A stretch of 64,000 nucleotides of DNA from Nitrosomonadales bacterium (GTDB lineage Bacteria > Pseudomonadota > Gammaproteobacteria > Burkholderiales > Gallionellaceae): positions 992,001-1,056,000 of the forward strand of contig JACRNY010000001.1 in assembly GCA_016214695.1 (NCBI GenBank), in the 5' to 3' direction. The notes under the pieces were generated by a model, which was not told the DNA's origin, did no database searches, and saw nothing but the letters and a program-made list of their open reading frames with translations. Within the stretch, counting starts at the first letter, position 1; every line of letters begins with the position of its first letter. Of the stretch, positions 34,845 to 46,894 are shown in pieces. The position numbers were made by a program, and so were the translations under genes.

Positions 34845-35726
34845 TCAATACCTTGAATTACTGAGGCTATTCCGCAACACCCCAGCGCTGGCGCGTTCTA
34901 TCCCGGCTATATCCTTTGCCGAAAATACTTCGTCATAACCGCTCAATCGCAGCAGTTCCCTTACGACTGCAGCTTGATCGTAGCCATGTTCGAGCAGCAG
35001 CCGGCCGCCAGCCACAAGAAAATCACCCGCTTGCGCCACGATGCGGCGTATATCGTCCAGACCATCCGTTCCCGAAACCAGCGCCGACGCTGGTTCGAAG
35101 CGTACATCACCCTGCGCCAGATGCGCATCGCCTGCCGCGATATAGGGCGGATTGGATGCAATGAGGTCGAATCGCTGCCCCTCCAGCGCAGAGAACCAGT
35201 CGCTTTGCACGAACTGCACATTGGCAACCCCCAGTCGCAGTGCATTCTCTCGCGCCACTTCCAGCGCGGCAGCGGACGCATCCACCGCCGTCACTGCCGA
35301 ATCCGGCCTGGCGTGCGCGATGGACAGCGCGATCGCCCCCGTTCCCGTGCCAAGATCAAGCACGCGACAAGTGCCGCGCTGCGGAATTTGCTGCAATGCC
35401 AGCTCGACCAGCAGTTCGGTGTCCGGGCGCGGAATCAATGTGTCTGGCGTGACCTTGAAACCCAGCCCGAAGAACTCCCGCTCGCCAAGGATATGGGCAA
35501 TGGGCTCGCCGCGCATGCGCCGCTGCAGCATGGCATCGTATGCAGCCTGCTGGGCGGCATCGAGCATCTGTTCCGGATGCGCCAATAGATATGCGCGGGA
35601 AACCTGCAGAGAGCGCTGCAACAGCATCTGGACCTCGATGCGTGCTTCAACGACAGAAAGCAGCAATTCAGTTCTCAGTGATGCGCCATCCCGGGACAGG
35701 ACATCCTGGATACTGCGCACCGCCAT
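34845..35726 (-). CDS. prmC: Release factor glutamine methyltransferase
   Basis: PrmC methylates the glutamine of the GGQ motif in release factors. The 293 residues show the AdoMet motif DLGTGTGAIAL (from residue 124) and the catalytic NPPY (192-195), with IPRPDTE ahead of them. The gene overlaps its substrate gene prfA by one base. Confidence 0.95.
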   Translation of the reverse strand: MAVRSIQDVLSRDGASLRTELLLSVVEARIEVQMLLQRSLQVSRAYLLAHPEQMLDAAQQAAYDAMLQRRMRGEPIAHILGEREFFGLGFKVTPDTLIPRPDTELLVELALQQIPQRGTCRVLDLGTGTGAIALSIAHARPDSAVTAVDASAAALEVARENALRLGVANVQFVQSDWFSALEGQRFDLIASNPPYIAAGDAHLAQGDVRFEPASALVSGTDGLDDIRRIVAQAGDFLVAGGRLLLEHGYDQAAVVRELLRLSGYDEVFSAKDIAGIERASAGVLRNSLSNSRY

Positions 35727-36808
35727 CAGCGCTCTTCCGCCAGTGCCGCCAATTGCTCGGCCTGATGCTCGGCCATCAGCGCGTTGGTGAGTTCGCTGAT
35801 GTCGCCGTCCATGATCTGGTCCATCTTGTACAGCGTCAGATTGATACGGTGGTCTGTGACGCGGCCCTGCGGAAAATTGTAGGTGCGGATACGCTCGGAG
35901 CGGTCGCCGCTGCCCACCAGCGATTTGCGCTCGGCGGCGATCTTGCTGTGTGCGGCCTGTTCCTGTTTATCCTTGATGCGCGCTGCCAGCACGCGCATGG
36001 CTTGGGCCTTGTTCTGGTGTTGCGAACGGCCGTCCTGGCATTCGACCACGGTGCCGGTGGGCAGGTGGGTGATGCGCACGGCGGAATCGGTCTTGTTGAT
36101 GTGCTGGCCGCCCGCACCGGATGCGCGGAAAGTGTCGATGCGCAGTTCGGCGGGATTGAGTTCGACCTCCCCCACTTCGTCCGCCTCGGGCAGGATGGCG
36201 ACGGTGCAGGCGGAGGTATGGATGCGACCTTGCGTCTCGGTAGCGGGTACGCGCTGCACGCGGTGCGCGCCGGATTCGAACTTCAATACCGAGTAAGCGC
36301 CCTGACCGATGATGCGCGCGATGACTTCCTTGTAGCCACCCATCTCGCCCGGACTCTCGGAGATGATCTCGACCTGCCAGCGGCGGCGCTCGGCAAAACG
36401 CGAGTACATGCGGAAGATATCGCCGGCGAAGATGGCCGCCTCGTCGCCGCCGGTTCCGGCGCGCACTTCGAGGAATACGTTGCGTTCGTCGTTGGGGTCT
36501 TTCGGTAGCAGTTGTTTCTGCAACTCGATCTCGAGTTGCTCCAGCTTCTCGCGCCCGGCCTTGACCTCGGCCTCGGCGAATTCGCGCATGTCAGGGTCGT
36601 TCGCCATCTCCTGCGCGGTGGCGATGTCGGCTTCGCAGGACTGGTGAGCGTGATACAACTCGACCACCGGCTCGATTTCGGTGCGTTCACGGTTGAGCTT
36701 GCGGAACGCGCCCATATCACGCGTGGCCTCCTCGCTGCTCAATAGGCTGTTGACCTCGTCCAACCGTTCGCTGAGCTGGGCGAGTTTCGAAGAGATGCTC
36801 GGTTTCAT
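35726..36808 (-). CDS. prfA: Peptide chain release factor 1
   Basis: RF1 reads UAG and UAA stop codons and triggers release of the peptide. The 360 residues are standard. The anticodon-like PAT is at 188-190 and the catalytic GGQ at 233-235. It overlaps hemA by four bases and prmC by one. The order hemA-prfA-prmC is a classic proteobacterial operon. Confidence 0.97.
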   Translation of the reverse strand: MKPSISSKLAQLSERLDEVNSLLSSEEATRDMGAFRKLNRERTEIEPVVELYHAHQSCEADIATAQEMANDPDMREFAEAEVKAGREKLEQLEIELQKQLLPKDPNDERNVFLEVRAGTGGDEAAIFAGDIFRMYSRFAERRRWQVEIISESPGEMGGYKEVIARIIGQGAYSVLKFESGAHRVQRVPATETQGRIHTSACTVAILPEADEVGEVELNPAELRIDTFRASGAGGQHINKTDSAVRITHLPTGTVVECQDGRSQHQNKAQAMRVLAARIKDKQEQAAHSKIAAERKSLVGSGDRSERIRTYNFPQGRVTDHRINLTLYKMDQIMDGDISELTNALMAEHQAEQLAALAEER

Positions 36809-38058
36809 TCGGAGGGGTGCAGGTGATAGATGCGGTGGATCGCATCCAGCAGCGCTTCGCGTTCGTTGGCTTGTGCCTGATTCAGCGTCTGGGTGGGCGC
36901 GTGCAGGAATTTGTTGGTCAACCCCATGCTCAGCGATTCCAGCACCTTTTCCGGGGATTCGCCCTTGGCCAGCAGGCGCAGCGCCCTTTCCACCTCATGC
37001 CGGCGCTGGCGTTCGGCATGGTCGCGCAAGGTGCGGATGGTCGGCACGACCCCGCGCGATTCCATCCAGTGGATGAATTCGTTGACGCCGGAATCGATGA
37101 TGACCTCGGCCTCCTTCACCGCCCCCTGGCGCGCATCGAGCCCGTCGCGCACCACTTCGGAAAGATCGTCGACGGTATAGAGGAACACGTCGTCGAGTTC
37201 GGCCACTTCCTTTTCCACGTCGCGCGGCACGGCCAGGTCGACGATGAACAGCGGGCGGTGTTTGCGCTGCTTCAGCGCACGCTCGACCATGCCCTTGCCC
37301 AGGATAGGCAGCGGGCTGGCGGTACAGGTTACGATGATGTCGTGCTGCGCCAGCTGTTCCGGCAGTTCGTTGAGCGTGATGGCATGGCCATTGATGCGTC
37401 GCGCCAGCACCTGCGCACGTTCCAGAGTACGGTTGGCGACGGTGATGTGCTGCGGCGTGCGCGCGGCGAAATGCACCGCATTGAGTTCGATCATCTCACC
37501 GGCACCGATGAACAGGATGCGCTGCTCGGCGATGCTGGGGAAGATGCGCTCGGCCAGTTTGACAGCCGCCGCCGCCATGGAGATGAGATTGGCCCCGATC
37601 TCCGTCTGCGTACGCACATCCTTGGCCACCGAGAAGGTGCGCTGGAACAGCTTGTGCAGCAGAAAACCCAGCGTGCCAGCCTGCTCGGCCTGTCGCACGG
37701 CCTGTTTCATCTGCCCCAGGATCTGCGGCTCGCCCAGCACCATGGAATCCAGGCCGCTGGCTACGCGAAAGGCATGCTTGACTGCCTGTTCCTGCGGCAA
37801 ACGGTAGATGTAGGGTTCGATCTCGGCGGTGGGCAGATGATGGTAGGAGGCCAGCCAATCCACCGCCTGTACCGGCGCATTGGTACTGCAATAGATCTCG
37901 GTGCGATTACAGGTCGAGAGGATGGTCGCTTCCTTGGCGGCTCCGTTCCCGACCAGGTCGCGCAAAGCGGAATCGAGCGTCTCGGCATTGAACGCGATCT
38001 GCTCGCGCACGGAGAGCGGCGCGGTCTGATGGTTGATGCCAAATGTGAATAACTGCAT
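36805..38058 (-). CDS. hemA: Glutamyl-tRNA reductase
   Basis: HemA reduces glutamyl-tRNA(Glu) to glutamate semialdehyde with NADPH, the entry step to tetrapyrroles. The 417 residues carry the catalytic C50 in LSTCNRTE, the [11 protein letters not shown] segment and the NADP-binding [10 protein letters not shown]. It supplies the pathway served by the hemCDXY cluster 9 kb away. Confidence 0.97.
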   Translation of the reverse strand: MQLFTFGINHQTAPLSVREQIAFNAETLDSALRDLVGNGAAKEATILSTCNRTEIYCSTNAPVQAVDWLASYHHLPTAEIEPYIYRLPQEQAVKHAFRVASGLDSMVLGEPQILGQMKQAVRQAEQAGTLGFLLHKLFQRTFSVAKDVRTQTEIGANLISMAAAAVKLAERIFPSIAEQRILFIGAGEMIELNAVHFAARTPQHITVANRTLERAQVLARRINGHAITLNELPEQLAQHDIIVTCTASPLPILGKGMVERALKQRKHRPLFIVDLAVPRDVEKEVAELDDVFLYTVDDLSEVVRDGLDARQGAVKEAEVIIDSGVNEFIHWMESRGVVPTIRTLRDHAERQRRHEVERALRLLAKGESPEKVLESLSMGLTNKFLHAPTQTLNQAQANEREALLDAIHRIYHLHPSE

Positions 38059-38092
38059 GGGAAAAACGACTATCCGGTTCGCAAGGGAACGG

Positions 38093-38098
38093 ATTATA
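38093..38098 (-). promoter_or_regulatory. -10 element for hemA
   Basis: A consensus TATAAT on the minus strand lies 35 bases before the hemA start, which would give a leader of about 28 bases. No good -35 is seen in the GC-rich hairpin upstream (GGCTGGGC/GCCCAGCC, 38100-38132), which may instead end the preceding transcript. Confidence 0.5.
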
Positions 38099-38141
38099 GA
38101 GGCTGGGCGGGCCGAACACCAGCCGGCCCAGCCGTTGGGGA

Positions 38142-38537
38142 CTACTTCTTCGGTTGCAACGATGCCAGGGCTTCTTCGGCATCAGGACGCAGGCGGCTGT
38201 CCGGGTGCTTTTTCACGAAGTCGCTGAACGCGGATTGCGCGGCGGTCAGATCACCGGCATCTGCAAAGGAGATGGCCTTCTTGAAAGCCAGCAGTTCATC
38301 GGCATCAATGGGTTGGGCATTGGCTTCCCCCTTCCAGTAGACATCGTCCGCATCGGCTTGGGAACCGCGCACGCCGCCCACCGCAGTGGTGGTACTGATC
38401 TTCTTCTTCGGTGTCATCAGCTCGATCTTCTTGCGCAGACGCTCCCACAGCGAACCTTCCGGCTTGTCGTCGGCACTGTATGCCGGAGCCGCCAGCACCA
38501 CGCCCAACAACACAAATAACGCGATCAATTTCTTCAT
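38142..38537 (-). CDS. Small exported protein with a TPR-like C-terminal half
   Basis: The 131-residue product begins with a clear signal peptide ([19 protein letters not shown]) and is presumably periplasmic. The C-terminal half ([26 protein letters not shown]) looks like a TPR/YbgF-type repeat. AAGGAG lies seven bases before the chosen ATG. It is the third gene of the cyclase operon, 50 bases after the giant NHL protein. Function is unknown. Confidence 0.75.
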   Translation of the reverse strand: MKKLIALFVLLGVVLAAPAYSADDKPEGSLWERLRKKIELMTPKKKISTTTAVGGVRGSQADADDVYWKGEANAQPIDADELLAFKKAISFADAGDLTAAQSAFSDFVKKHPDSRLRPDAEEALASLQPKK

Positions 38538-38586
38538 GTGAATCTCCTTGGTTAAGGTTGCTACATGGTGCAACAGATTGTCCGAC

Positions 38587-41500
38587 TTAAAGTGCATTCA
38601 ATAGTTCCAGAGCCAGTGCACGGTGATCTTCTTTTACTTTTGGATCAATGCCTTGCGCCTTGATGAAAGCAGCTTTGGCCTTCTTGATATCGTTAGTGGC
38701 CTTGTAAGCGCGCGCCAGATTCACCCACACATGGGCATCCTTGGGCGTGATTACGGTCGCGGCCAGATAGGCCTTTTGCGCCTCGGCATGCTTGTCCTCG
38801 ATCATGAAGATGTTTCCGCGGTTGTTCATCGCAGCCGCGTTCTTGGGCTGCAGACTGAGCACCTTGTCGAAATACTTCATCGCCTCCTTGCGGTCTCCGG
38901 CCTTGGCCAGAATGATGCCCATCTGCAGGTGCGACTCGACATCGGACGGGTTCTTTTTCAGCGCATTGAGGTAGCGGCGCGTTTTAGTCTGCGAACTGAT
39001 CTTCAACACCGACATATGGTCGCTGGGGAATTTCTTCTCGATCTCGGCGCGGGATATCTCGCTATGCCTGGATGTCGATGCCGGCAGGCTTGCCGGTTTG
39101 TAGGTTTCCCACTCGGCATGCACATCCAGCACGGTCAGCCCCTTGTCCTTCCACTTGTAATAGGCGGCCGCACCTTTTTCCCAGGCCTTGATGAAGGCAT
39201 TGCCGACCAGCGTGGTCTCGACCGGAATCCACAACTGATCCTCGTAGATCACATACATGTTGTCCATGGTGTAGCCGTCCTCGTCAGCAGCGATCCCGGT
39301 GGAAAACATCATGAGCATATGTCCCGGAACCTCGAGCACGCGCGTACTGATGCCCATGCTTTCCAGCGCCGACGAGTAGAACGCCACCAGATCGTCGCAG
39401 TCACCCGACTTGCGTTCCAGCGTCTCGCGCGGGAACTGGATATAGTCGACCGTGTTCACCTTGCCCGAGCTCACCTGATAGGGATTGCTCGGATCCTGGA
39501 TGTAGGTCATGCCGTACACGCCAAGCATGTCGAACAACGCTGCCGCCAGCTGAGCCTCATCCTTGGTCTCCTTGAACTGGGTCGCCACGGAGCGCCCCAG
39601 ATTGATGAGCGGCGTGTCCTTGGGCGTGACGAAGGTGGCAAAGCGTCCGCGCTCGTCCCATGTCAGGCGATGCTTGTCATAGACGTTCACGGTCGGGGTC
39701 TTGTTGAAGGTGATGCGCTTGCCGTTCTCGAAGTAACTCGCCTCGATGAGCGCCTGCACCGAGCTATCCTCCGTCAGCGTCAGGATGCTGTTGTTGAACA
39801 CTGCCTTGAGGGCGATCTCCTCGCTCTGTCCGGGCAGCAGTTTGTCCAGCTTCGCCTCGGTCGGGAAATCCATGAAGTCCTTCAGCTGGAAGGTGACCTT
39901 GAGGCGCTCCATGCTCTTGTTGGTGTTGTTGGTCAACTTGATGCGACCGATGCCGTCGCGCTCATAGATCTTGTACGAGTTCGAGAACACGTCGCGCAAC
40001 TGCACTACGTCAATCTCCAGCGGGGGGCGATTGAACACTTGCGTGGTGGCTTCCACGGCCAGTTTTTCCGATTCGGTCCCGTCACTGCTGAAAGTCGAGA
40101 CATAGTAGGTGTACTTGGTCTCGGGAAGCAGCGCATCCTTGATGAACTCCGGTTGCGTGACTTCGCCGATCTTGGTAAATGCTTCACCGTCTTTCTGATA
40201 GATGCGGTATGCGCCAAAATATTTGGTATCTGCGGCGGTCCAGCTCATCTTGACTTGCCACGGCGTGGTCTCCACCTGGATCGCGGCAAGAACGGGCGGC
40301 ACATACTTGGCCGGCACACCGCTCACGGCTGCACTGGTCGCGCCTTCATAGCCGAAGTGCGTCTCGCCGCCGATACGGTAGAAGTAGCGCACGTCGGCTT
40401 CCAGCTCTGCATCGGTGAACTGGTTGTTCGCTGTGGTTCCCACCTGTACGAAGCCGCCGTTCTCGGCCCTGGAACGGTAGATGCGGTATTGCTTGATGAA
40501 GGGCGAAGACGCCTGCGCCCAGCTCAGCTCGATGGAGTGCACCTTGCCCTGTGCCGCAAGCTGATGCGGCGCTTCCGGCTTGTACAGCGTCGCCAGGACC
40601 TGGATGCGCTTGTTGCCGCGGTCGGAGACCAGAAGATTGGAACCGCCGCCATAGGCGATGGCAGCCGGCTCATTGAATCCGCCGATGCCGGAACCTTTGG
40701 CACCGAACGAACGCAGCAACTGCCCTTTCGGCGAGAACACTTTTACCTGATTGGCATCCAGTACATAGACTTCATCGTTCGCGGCGGAGAGCGCAACCGG
40801 ATCGGCCAGCAGACTGCCCCCCTCCTTGGTCTTGCCGAACTCGCCGAGCGATTGCCCGCCGGAAGAATAGGCCAGCACGCTCTTGCGCGAGTCGTCCAGG
40901 ATATACAGATTGTCGCGCTGATCGAACGCCATGGAGACCGGCGAACTCAATTTGCCCGCGTTCTCGCCGTTCAGTGCATTGAGGAACACGCCGTCGCCGC
41001 GGAATATCTGCACGTTGCGATTGGAACGGTCCGCCACGAACACCATGCCGGAGGTCGAAACTGCGATCGCCGAGGGGTCACGGAACTGGCCGGCTCCGCT
41101 TCCGCCGTTGCCGAAAGTCAGCAATACCTTGCCCGACTCATCCAGTTTCGCACCGCGGCGCCCCTGACTGTCCAGCACCCAGATAGCACCGTTCTTATCC
41201 ACCGTCACGGCAGACAATTGCATGTCGTCCAGCTTGATCGAAGATGCAACTGCGCCTTTGCGTATCACGTGCAGACTCTTCTTGTCCTTGCTGACAGCGT
41301 AGAAAGTCTCCTTGCCATCCCAGGCAAACTGATCGACCTCTGCCGGGATGTTTTCCGTCCATTTCACCGATGCCCGTCCCGCCGCCTTGGGCAGCAGCTC
41401 CAGCGACTTGCCTGCCTCGACCACGAAGGCATTGACCAGCGACTTCTTGGTATCGCCCACATACACCTGCTGCGCCTTGTCCACCGCGATGCCGGACAGG

Positions 41501-42336
41501 CTCTTGAACTGTGCCTTGCCTTCGCCGTTGGAGCCGAAGCTATAGACCAGGTTGTAGTTGAAATCATATTTCATGATGGCGAAGCTGTCTTCGTCCGCCA
41601 CATAGATGCCGTCTTCAGCCACACTCAGGGCGACTGGCTTGGCGGTCTTGGGCAGCGTGCGCAGATACGTGCCATAAGGTGCGTACACCTTGATCGACTT
41701 GCTATCTTCATCGCGTACATAGATGCGACCTTCCGTATCCACGGCGACATCGGCAGGTTCACCCAGCTTGAATTCCTTTTCCGCCCCTGCGGGACCACTC
41801 ACCACCAGCGTGCTGAGGAACACGCCGTTGATACCGAACAGCTGTATGCGCTCGTTGCCCGTATCTGCGACATACACCACCCCTTCATGGACAAAAATGC
41901 CCTGGGGTTCATCCAGCAGGAAATCGCCCACGAAACCGCTCGCCTTGCTGCCGAAACTGCCCAGATACTTGCCGCTGGAAAGCGCATACATGACGACTTG
42001 CTCTGTTCCGCTATCGACCACGTAGATGGTCTCACCCGAGACGGCGACCGCTTCGGGATGCTTGAGCAATTCTGTGGCGCCGCTCTTCGGTGCCAGCGTC
42101 ATGATGGACTTGCCTTCTTTGTCGACCACCTCGACCGCGCCATCCTGTTTGGCGATATACAGATTCCCGGCACTCACCCCCAGCAGTTTGAGCAGCTTGG
42201 AAGAAGCGATCTCCTGGCGGAAGTCGGCCTTGGAGAATCCGTTGGTCGCACCCATCCCACCTTCGGCTGCGTTGACAGCTGAAGAAAGGAACAAAAGTGA
42301 GATTGTGATGAATATGTTCCGCATGTCCTGACCCAT
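38587..42336 (-). CDS. Giant exported NHL/FN3/transglutaminase/TPR protein
   Basis: The 1249-residue protein starts with a signal peptide (IFITISLLFLSSAVNA). About residues 50-590 are repeated NHL-type strands (for example VYVADTGNERIQLF and VFVADRSNRNVQIF), probably two beta-propellers. FN3-like domains follow to about 810 and a beta-rich domain to about 905. Next is a transglutaminase-like fold with C980 in SGDCDDLV and H1006 in PGHMLMMF, followed by acidic residues. TPR units occupy about 1130-1249. It should act in the periplasm or at the surface. It lies between a CHASE2 cyclase and a small TPR-like protein on one strand. The exact start (M1 or M5) is unclear. Confidence 0.85.
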   Translation of the reverse strand: MGQDMRNIFITISLLFLSSAVNAAEGGMGATNGFSKADFRQEIASSKLLKLLGVSAGNLYIAKQDGAVEVVDKEGKSIMTLAPKSGATELLKHPEAVAVSGETIYVVDSGTEQVVMYALSSGKYLGSFGSKASGFVGDFLLDEPQGIFVHEGVVYVADTGNERIQLFGINGVFLSTLVVSGPAGAEKEFKLGEPADVAVDTEGRIYVRDEDSKSIKVYAPYGTYLRTLPKTAKPVALSVAEDGIYVADEDSFAIMKYDFNYNLVYSFGSNGEGKAQFKSLSGIAVDKAQQVYVGDTKKSLVNAFVVEAGKSLELLPKAAGRASVKWTENIPAEVDQFAWDGKETFYAVSKDKKSLHVIRKGAVASSIKLDDMQLSAVTVDKNGAIWVLDSQGRRGAKLDESGKVLLTFGNGGSGAGQFRDPSAIAVSTSGMVFVADRSNRNVQIFRGDGVFLNALNGENAGKLSSPVSMAFDQRDNLYILDDSRKSVLAYSSGGQSLGEFGKTKEGGSLLADPVALSAANDEVYVLDANQVKVFSPKGQLLRSFGAKGSGIGGFNEPAAIAYGGGSNLLVSDRGNKRIQVLATLYKPEAPHQLAAQGKVHSIELSWAQASSPFIKQYRIYRSRAENGGFVQVGTTANNQFTDAELEADVRYFYRIGGETHFGYEGATSAAVSGVPAKYVPPVLAAIQVETTPWQVKMSWTAADTKYFGAYRIYQKDGEAFTKIGEVTQPEFIKDALLPETKYTYYVSTFSSDGTESEKLAVEATTQVFNRPPLEIDVVQLRDVFSNSYKIYERDGIGRIKLTNNTNKSMERLKVTFQLKDFMDFPTEAKLDKLLPGQSEEIALKAVFNNSILTLTEDSSVQALIEASYFENGKRITFNKTPTVNVYDKHRLTWDERGRFATFVTPKDTPLINLGRSVATQFKETKDEAQLAAALFDMLGVYGMTYIQDPSNPYQVSSGKVNTVDYIQFPRETLERKSGDCDDLVAFYSSALESMGISTRVLEVPGHMLMMFSTGIAADEDGYTMDNMYVIYEDQLWIPVETTLVGNAFIKAWEKGAAAYYKWKDKGLTVLDVHAEWETYKPASLPASTSRHSEISRAEIEKKFPSDHMSVLKISSQTKTRRYLNALKKNPSDVESHLQMGIILAKAGDRKEAMKYFDKVLSLQPKNAAAMNNRGNIFMIEDKHAEAQKAYLAATVITPKDAHVWVNLARAYKATNDIKKAKAAFIKAQGIDPKVKEDHRALALELLNAL

Positions 42337-42393
42337 TCGAAATGGTGATTAAGCCGCCCCGGGGTGTGCCCCGGTCATTGTTATCGGTGATCC

Positions 42394-44436
42394 TTATTTT
42401 TCCGCCCGGTTGAACACTCCGTCCCAGCCCTCCGCGGGCGGGTTCTGCATGAAGTATTCGCAACGTTCGACGTATATTTTACTGGGTTTATCTTCTGGCG
42501 CGACAGCCAGAACGGCCTTGAAAGCTGCCGACGCCTTTTCCCAGCTTCTCGCCCTGTACATGCCCAGTGCCGCTTCGAAATCCCGCGCAGTCGATTCATC
42601 CAGCATGGACAGCCCTTCGAGAGGCTCGTAGATTGTAACGGGTAAATGCTTGCCAACCACGCGTATCTTGTCCAGCTCCCGGTACCGGCAGACCTCACGG
42701 GTCCTCTGGTAGGTATCCTCCCCCACCAGATAGGCCACGCCGTAATATTTCGCCGTGCCTTCCAGACGTGCAGCCTGGTTCACCGTGTCGCCGATGACGG
42801 TATATTCCATCTTCTTGCCCGCCAGACCCACATTGCCTGCCACCACCTCGCCGGACTGGATCCCGCCGCGGATGGTGAATGGCTCCAGACCTTCCGCGTG
42901 CCATTGTTCCCGCAACTCGCCCATGCGCTTGTTGATGGCCTTGATGCAATCGATCGCCAGCCGGGCATGGTCAGGCTGTGCCAACGGTGCACCCCAATAG
43001 GCCATGATGCCGTCGCCGATGAATTTGTCGATGGTACCGTCATGCTGCTCGATCACCTGCACCATCGCGCCCAGATAACCGTTGAGCCGCGACACCACCT
43101 CCTGCGGCGGATGCGACTCGCTGAAGGTGGTGAAGCCCTTGATATCTGTGAACAGCACCGTGACCTCCTTGTTGTCGCCGCCGATCTTGGCCGCGTCCGG
43201 ATCCTTCTCCAGACGCGCGACGAGCTTGGGCGACAGGTAGCTGGAGAACATCGAACGCATCTCGCGCGCATCCCGCTCCAGCACCAGATAGCGGAAACCG
43301 CCGCCAACCAGCACCGCCACGATCGCCGACATGGTCGGGTAGATCATGTTGATCCATTGTCCGGCATCGAACATGTAATAAGTGAACCAGACATACCCGG
43401 CCAGCAGCACAGCTGTCGCCGGGATGGCTCCATAGAGGCGCAAACGAGTCGTCAGGTAATAGGCCAGCGCACCCATCAGGACGATGAAGGCCATATCGAT
43501 CAGCGCCTCCATGCCACCCTGGCGGATATATCGCTGGCTGATGATGTTATCGGCAACGGTGGCATGCAATTCCACCCCCGGCGTGTTCTTGTGGAACGGC
43601 GTGACGCGCATGTCATACACCCCGAGCGCGGTCGCGCCGACGAACAACATCTTGCCCTTCAGTTCCTTGGCAGGAACGCGTCCGCTCACCACATCGATGA
43701 AAGAATAATAGGGATATGCGCCGGGACCGCCCACAAAATTGAGCCACATCCGGTATTCCTCATCCACAGGGATGCGGCGTTCGCCCAGTACGATCTCAAA
43801 ATCACCCGGAGTAATATTTTTTTCATCCAGCGCGAGTTTGGCTGCGACCAATCCCAGCGAGAATATCTGCTGCCCCTCTGCACCAAGCAGCAGCGGAATG
43901 CGGCGGATCACTCCGTCATCATCGGGCATCTGGTTGATATGACCGACCCCGATCGCACCGCGCTCGATCTCCGGCAGGGTGCGGGTGATGGTCGTCACCC
44001 GCCCCTCCTTGTCGAAATTGAAGGCCACCGCCAGCACCACATTGCCGGCCCGCTTGGTCGCCGCGGCGAACAGCTGGTCATTCTTCGCGTTCTCCCGCTC
44101 GGGAAAGAACACGTCGAACATCACCGCCTTGGCCTCTGCAGCGGCCAGTCTGTCGATCAGCCGGGCATAGTTGTCTCGGCTCCACGGATAGCGTCCGAGT
44201 GCCGCGATGCTCTTGTCGTCGATCGTGATGATGGCGATGTTCGGATCCGGTTCGAGCGGACCGCGCAGGACCTTGAAGCGAAGGTCATAGGTCTTTTCCT
44301 CGAACGCTTCGAGGAAGGAGTTCTGGGTGTAATAGAGGAACAGGACGCTGAAGATGGAAAGCAAGGCAAGGATCAATGAGAGCGCCGTCGTATTCCCGCG
44401 CAACAGCATCTTTTTCCAAAATGGCGTAGTGGCCAT
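42394..44436 (-). CDS. CHASE2 domain adenylate/guanylate cyclase
   Basis: The 680-residue membrane protein has an N-terminal helix, an extracytoplasmic CHASE2 sensor (about 40-320), about three more membrane helices (about 330-400), and a class III cyclase domain (about 420-600). The cyclase shows VTVLFTDIKGFTTFSE with metal-binding D431 and DKFIGDGIMAYWG. A helical C-terminal tail follows. It should make cAMP (or cGMP) in response to a periplasmic signal. It is the first gene of a three-gene unit with the giant NHL protein, which could supply or process the signal. Confidence 0.92.
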   Translation of the reverse strand: MATTPFWKKMLLRGNTTALSLILALLSIFSVLFLYYTQNSFLEAFEEKTYDLRFKVLRGPLEPDPNIAIITIDDKSIAALGRYPWSRDNYARLIDRLAAAEAKAVMFDVFFPERENAKNDQLFAAATKRAGNVVLAVAFNFDKEGRVTTITRTLPEIERGAIGVGHINQMPDDDGVIRRIPLLLGAEGQQIFSLGLVAAKLALDEKNITPGDFEIVLGERRIPVDEEYRMWLNFVGGPGAYPYYSFIDVVSGRVPAKELKGKMLFVGATALGVYDMRVTPFHKNTPGVELHATVADNIISQRYIRQGGMEALIDMAFIVLMGALAYYLTTRLRLYGAIPATAVLLAGYVWFTYYMFDAGQWINMIYPTMSAIVAVLVGGGFRYLVLERDAREMRSMFSSYLSPKLVARLEKDPDAAKIGGDNKEVTVLFTDIKGFTTFSESHPPQEVVSRLNGYLGAMVQVIEQHDGTIDKFIGDGIMAYWGAPLAQPDHARLAIDCIKAINKRMGELREQWHAEGLEPFTIRGGIQSGEVVAGNVGLAGKKMEYTVIGDTVNQAARLEGTAKYYGVAYLVGEDTYQRTREVCRYRELDKIRVVGKHLPVTIYEPLEGLSMLDESTARDFEAALGMYRARSWEKASAAFKAVLAVAPEDKPSKIYVERCEYFMQNPPAEGWDGVFNRAEK

Positions 44437-44524
44437 GTTTGTTCTCCCCCGATACGAACTGAAGCCGCCCCCTAGCGACCCTTATGCCGCAATGATGCCA
44501 TAGCTTGATAGAACGGGGCTGAAA

Positions 44525-44554
44525 ATGAAAAAGGCCTGCATCTCTGCAAGCCTT
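44525..44554 (-). terminator. Terminator after tRNA-Phe
   Basis: AAGGC-C-TGCA pairs with TGCA-A-GCCTT across a TCTC loop, with one mismatch. On the minus strand the stem is followed by five T residues. It lies nine bases past the tRNA 3' end. Confidence 0.75.
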
Positions 44555-44562
44555 GTCGAATC

Positions 44563-44638
44563 TGGTGGCTCGGGGCGGAATCGAACCACCGACACGCGGA
44601 TTTTCAATCCGCTGCTCTACCAACTGAGCTACCGAGCC
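44563..44638 (-). tRNA. tRNA-Phe (anticodon GAA)
   Basis: The 76-base cloverleaf includes an encoded CCA. On the minus strand it reads GGCTCGGTAGCTCAGTTGG at the 5' end, has GAA within ATTGAAAATC, and has the T arm GGTTCGATTCC. Acceptor arms GGCTCGG and CCGAGCC pair. A terminator follows directly. No element is inserted here. Confidence 0.97.
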
Positions 44639-44710
44639 GTTTTGCTCCTGTCCATCGTGGAGCAGGTAAAACGAAGGCGCGCATTGTAGCGGCAAGCTGC
44701 CATGCGGGCA

Positions 44711-44747
44711 ATAAAAATAACGAACCCCGCTCAAGGCGGGGTTCGTT
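44711..44747 (-). terminator. groESL terminator
   Basis: A perfect 12-base stem (AACGAACCCCGC/GCGGGGTTCGTT) with a five-base loop is followed on the minus strand by TTATTTTTATT. It starts about 40 bases past the groEL stop. Confidence 0.88.
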
Positions 44748-44787
44748 GAACACTACAAGTGCGATGCCACAGGCACTTGGGGGCAAA

Positions 44788-46754
<1,967 letters not shown>

Positions 46755-46808
46755 GCTTATTTCTCCCAAATCAGTGAGTTAATCAAAAGCGAAGGCCGGG
46801 GACATGGA

Positions 46809-46835
46809 TTAGCACTCCCGACCAGCGACTGCTAA
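46809..46835. promoter_or_regulatory. CIRCE operator for HrcA
   Basis: TTAGCACTC-N9-GACTGCTAA differs from the CIRCE consensus at one base in the right arm. It lies 55 bases before groES and abuts the -10 of the promoter. The heat-shock repressor HrcA should bind here. Confidence 0.92.
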
Positions 46836-46863
46836 TGATAGGGGCTGGACCGCCCTATTTCAA
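46835..46863 (-). promoter_or_regulatory. groESL promoter (sigma-70, overlapping sigma-32-like)
   Basis: On the minus strand TTGAAA and TATCAT are spaced by 17 bases, a good sigma-70 promoter. The same bases can be read as CTTGAAA-N14-CCCTATCA, close to the sigma-32 pattern. With CIRCE directly downstream, groESL may have both repressor and heat-shock sigma control. Confidence 0.7.
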
Positions 46864-46894
46864 GGGCAATCTGATCTTTCGCGGGAACGGCCCG

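Noticed and set aside
38623..42282. 1219-residue open frame on the plus strand opposite the NHL protein
   Set aside because: Antisense shadow. The minus-strand frame has a signal peptide and clear domains, and the plus-strand one has none.
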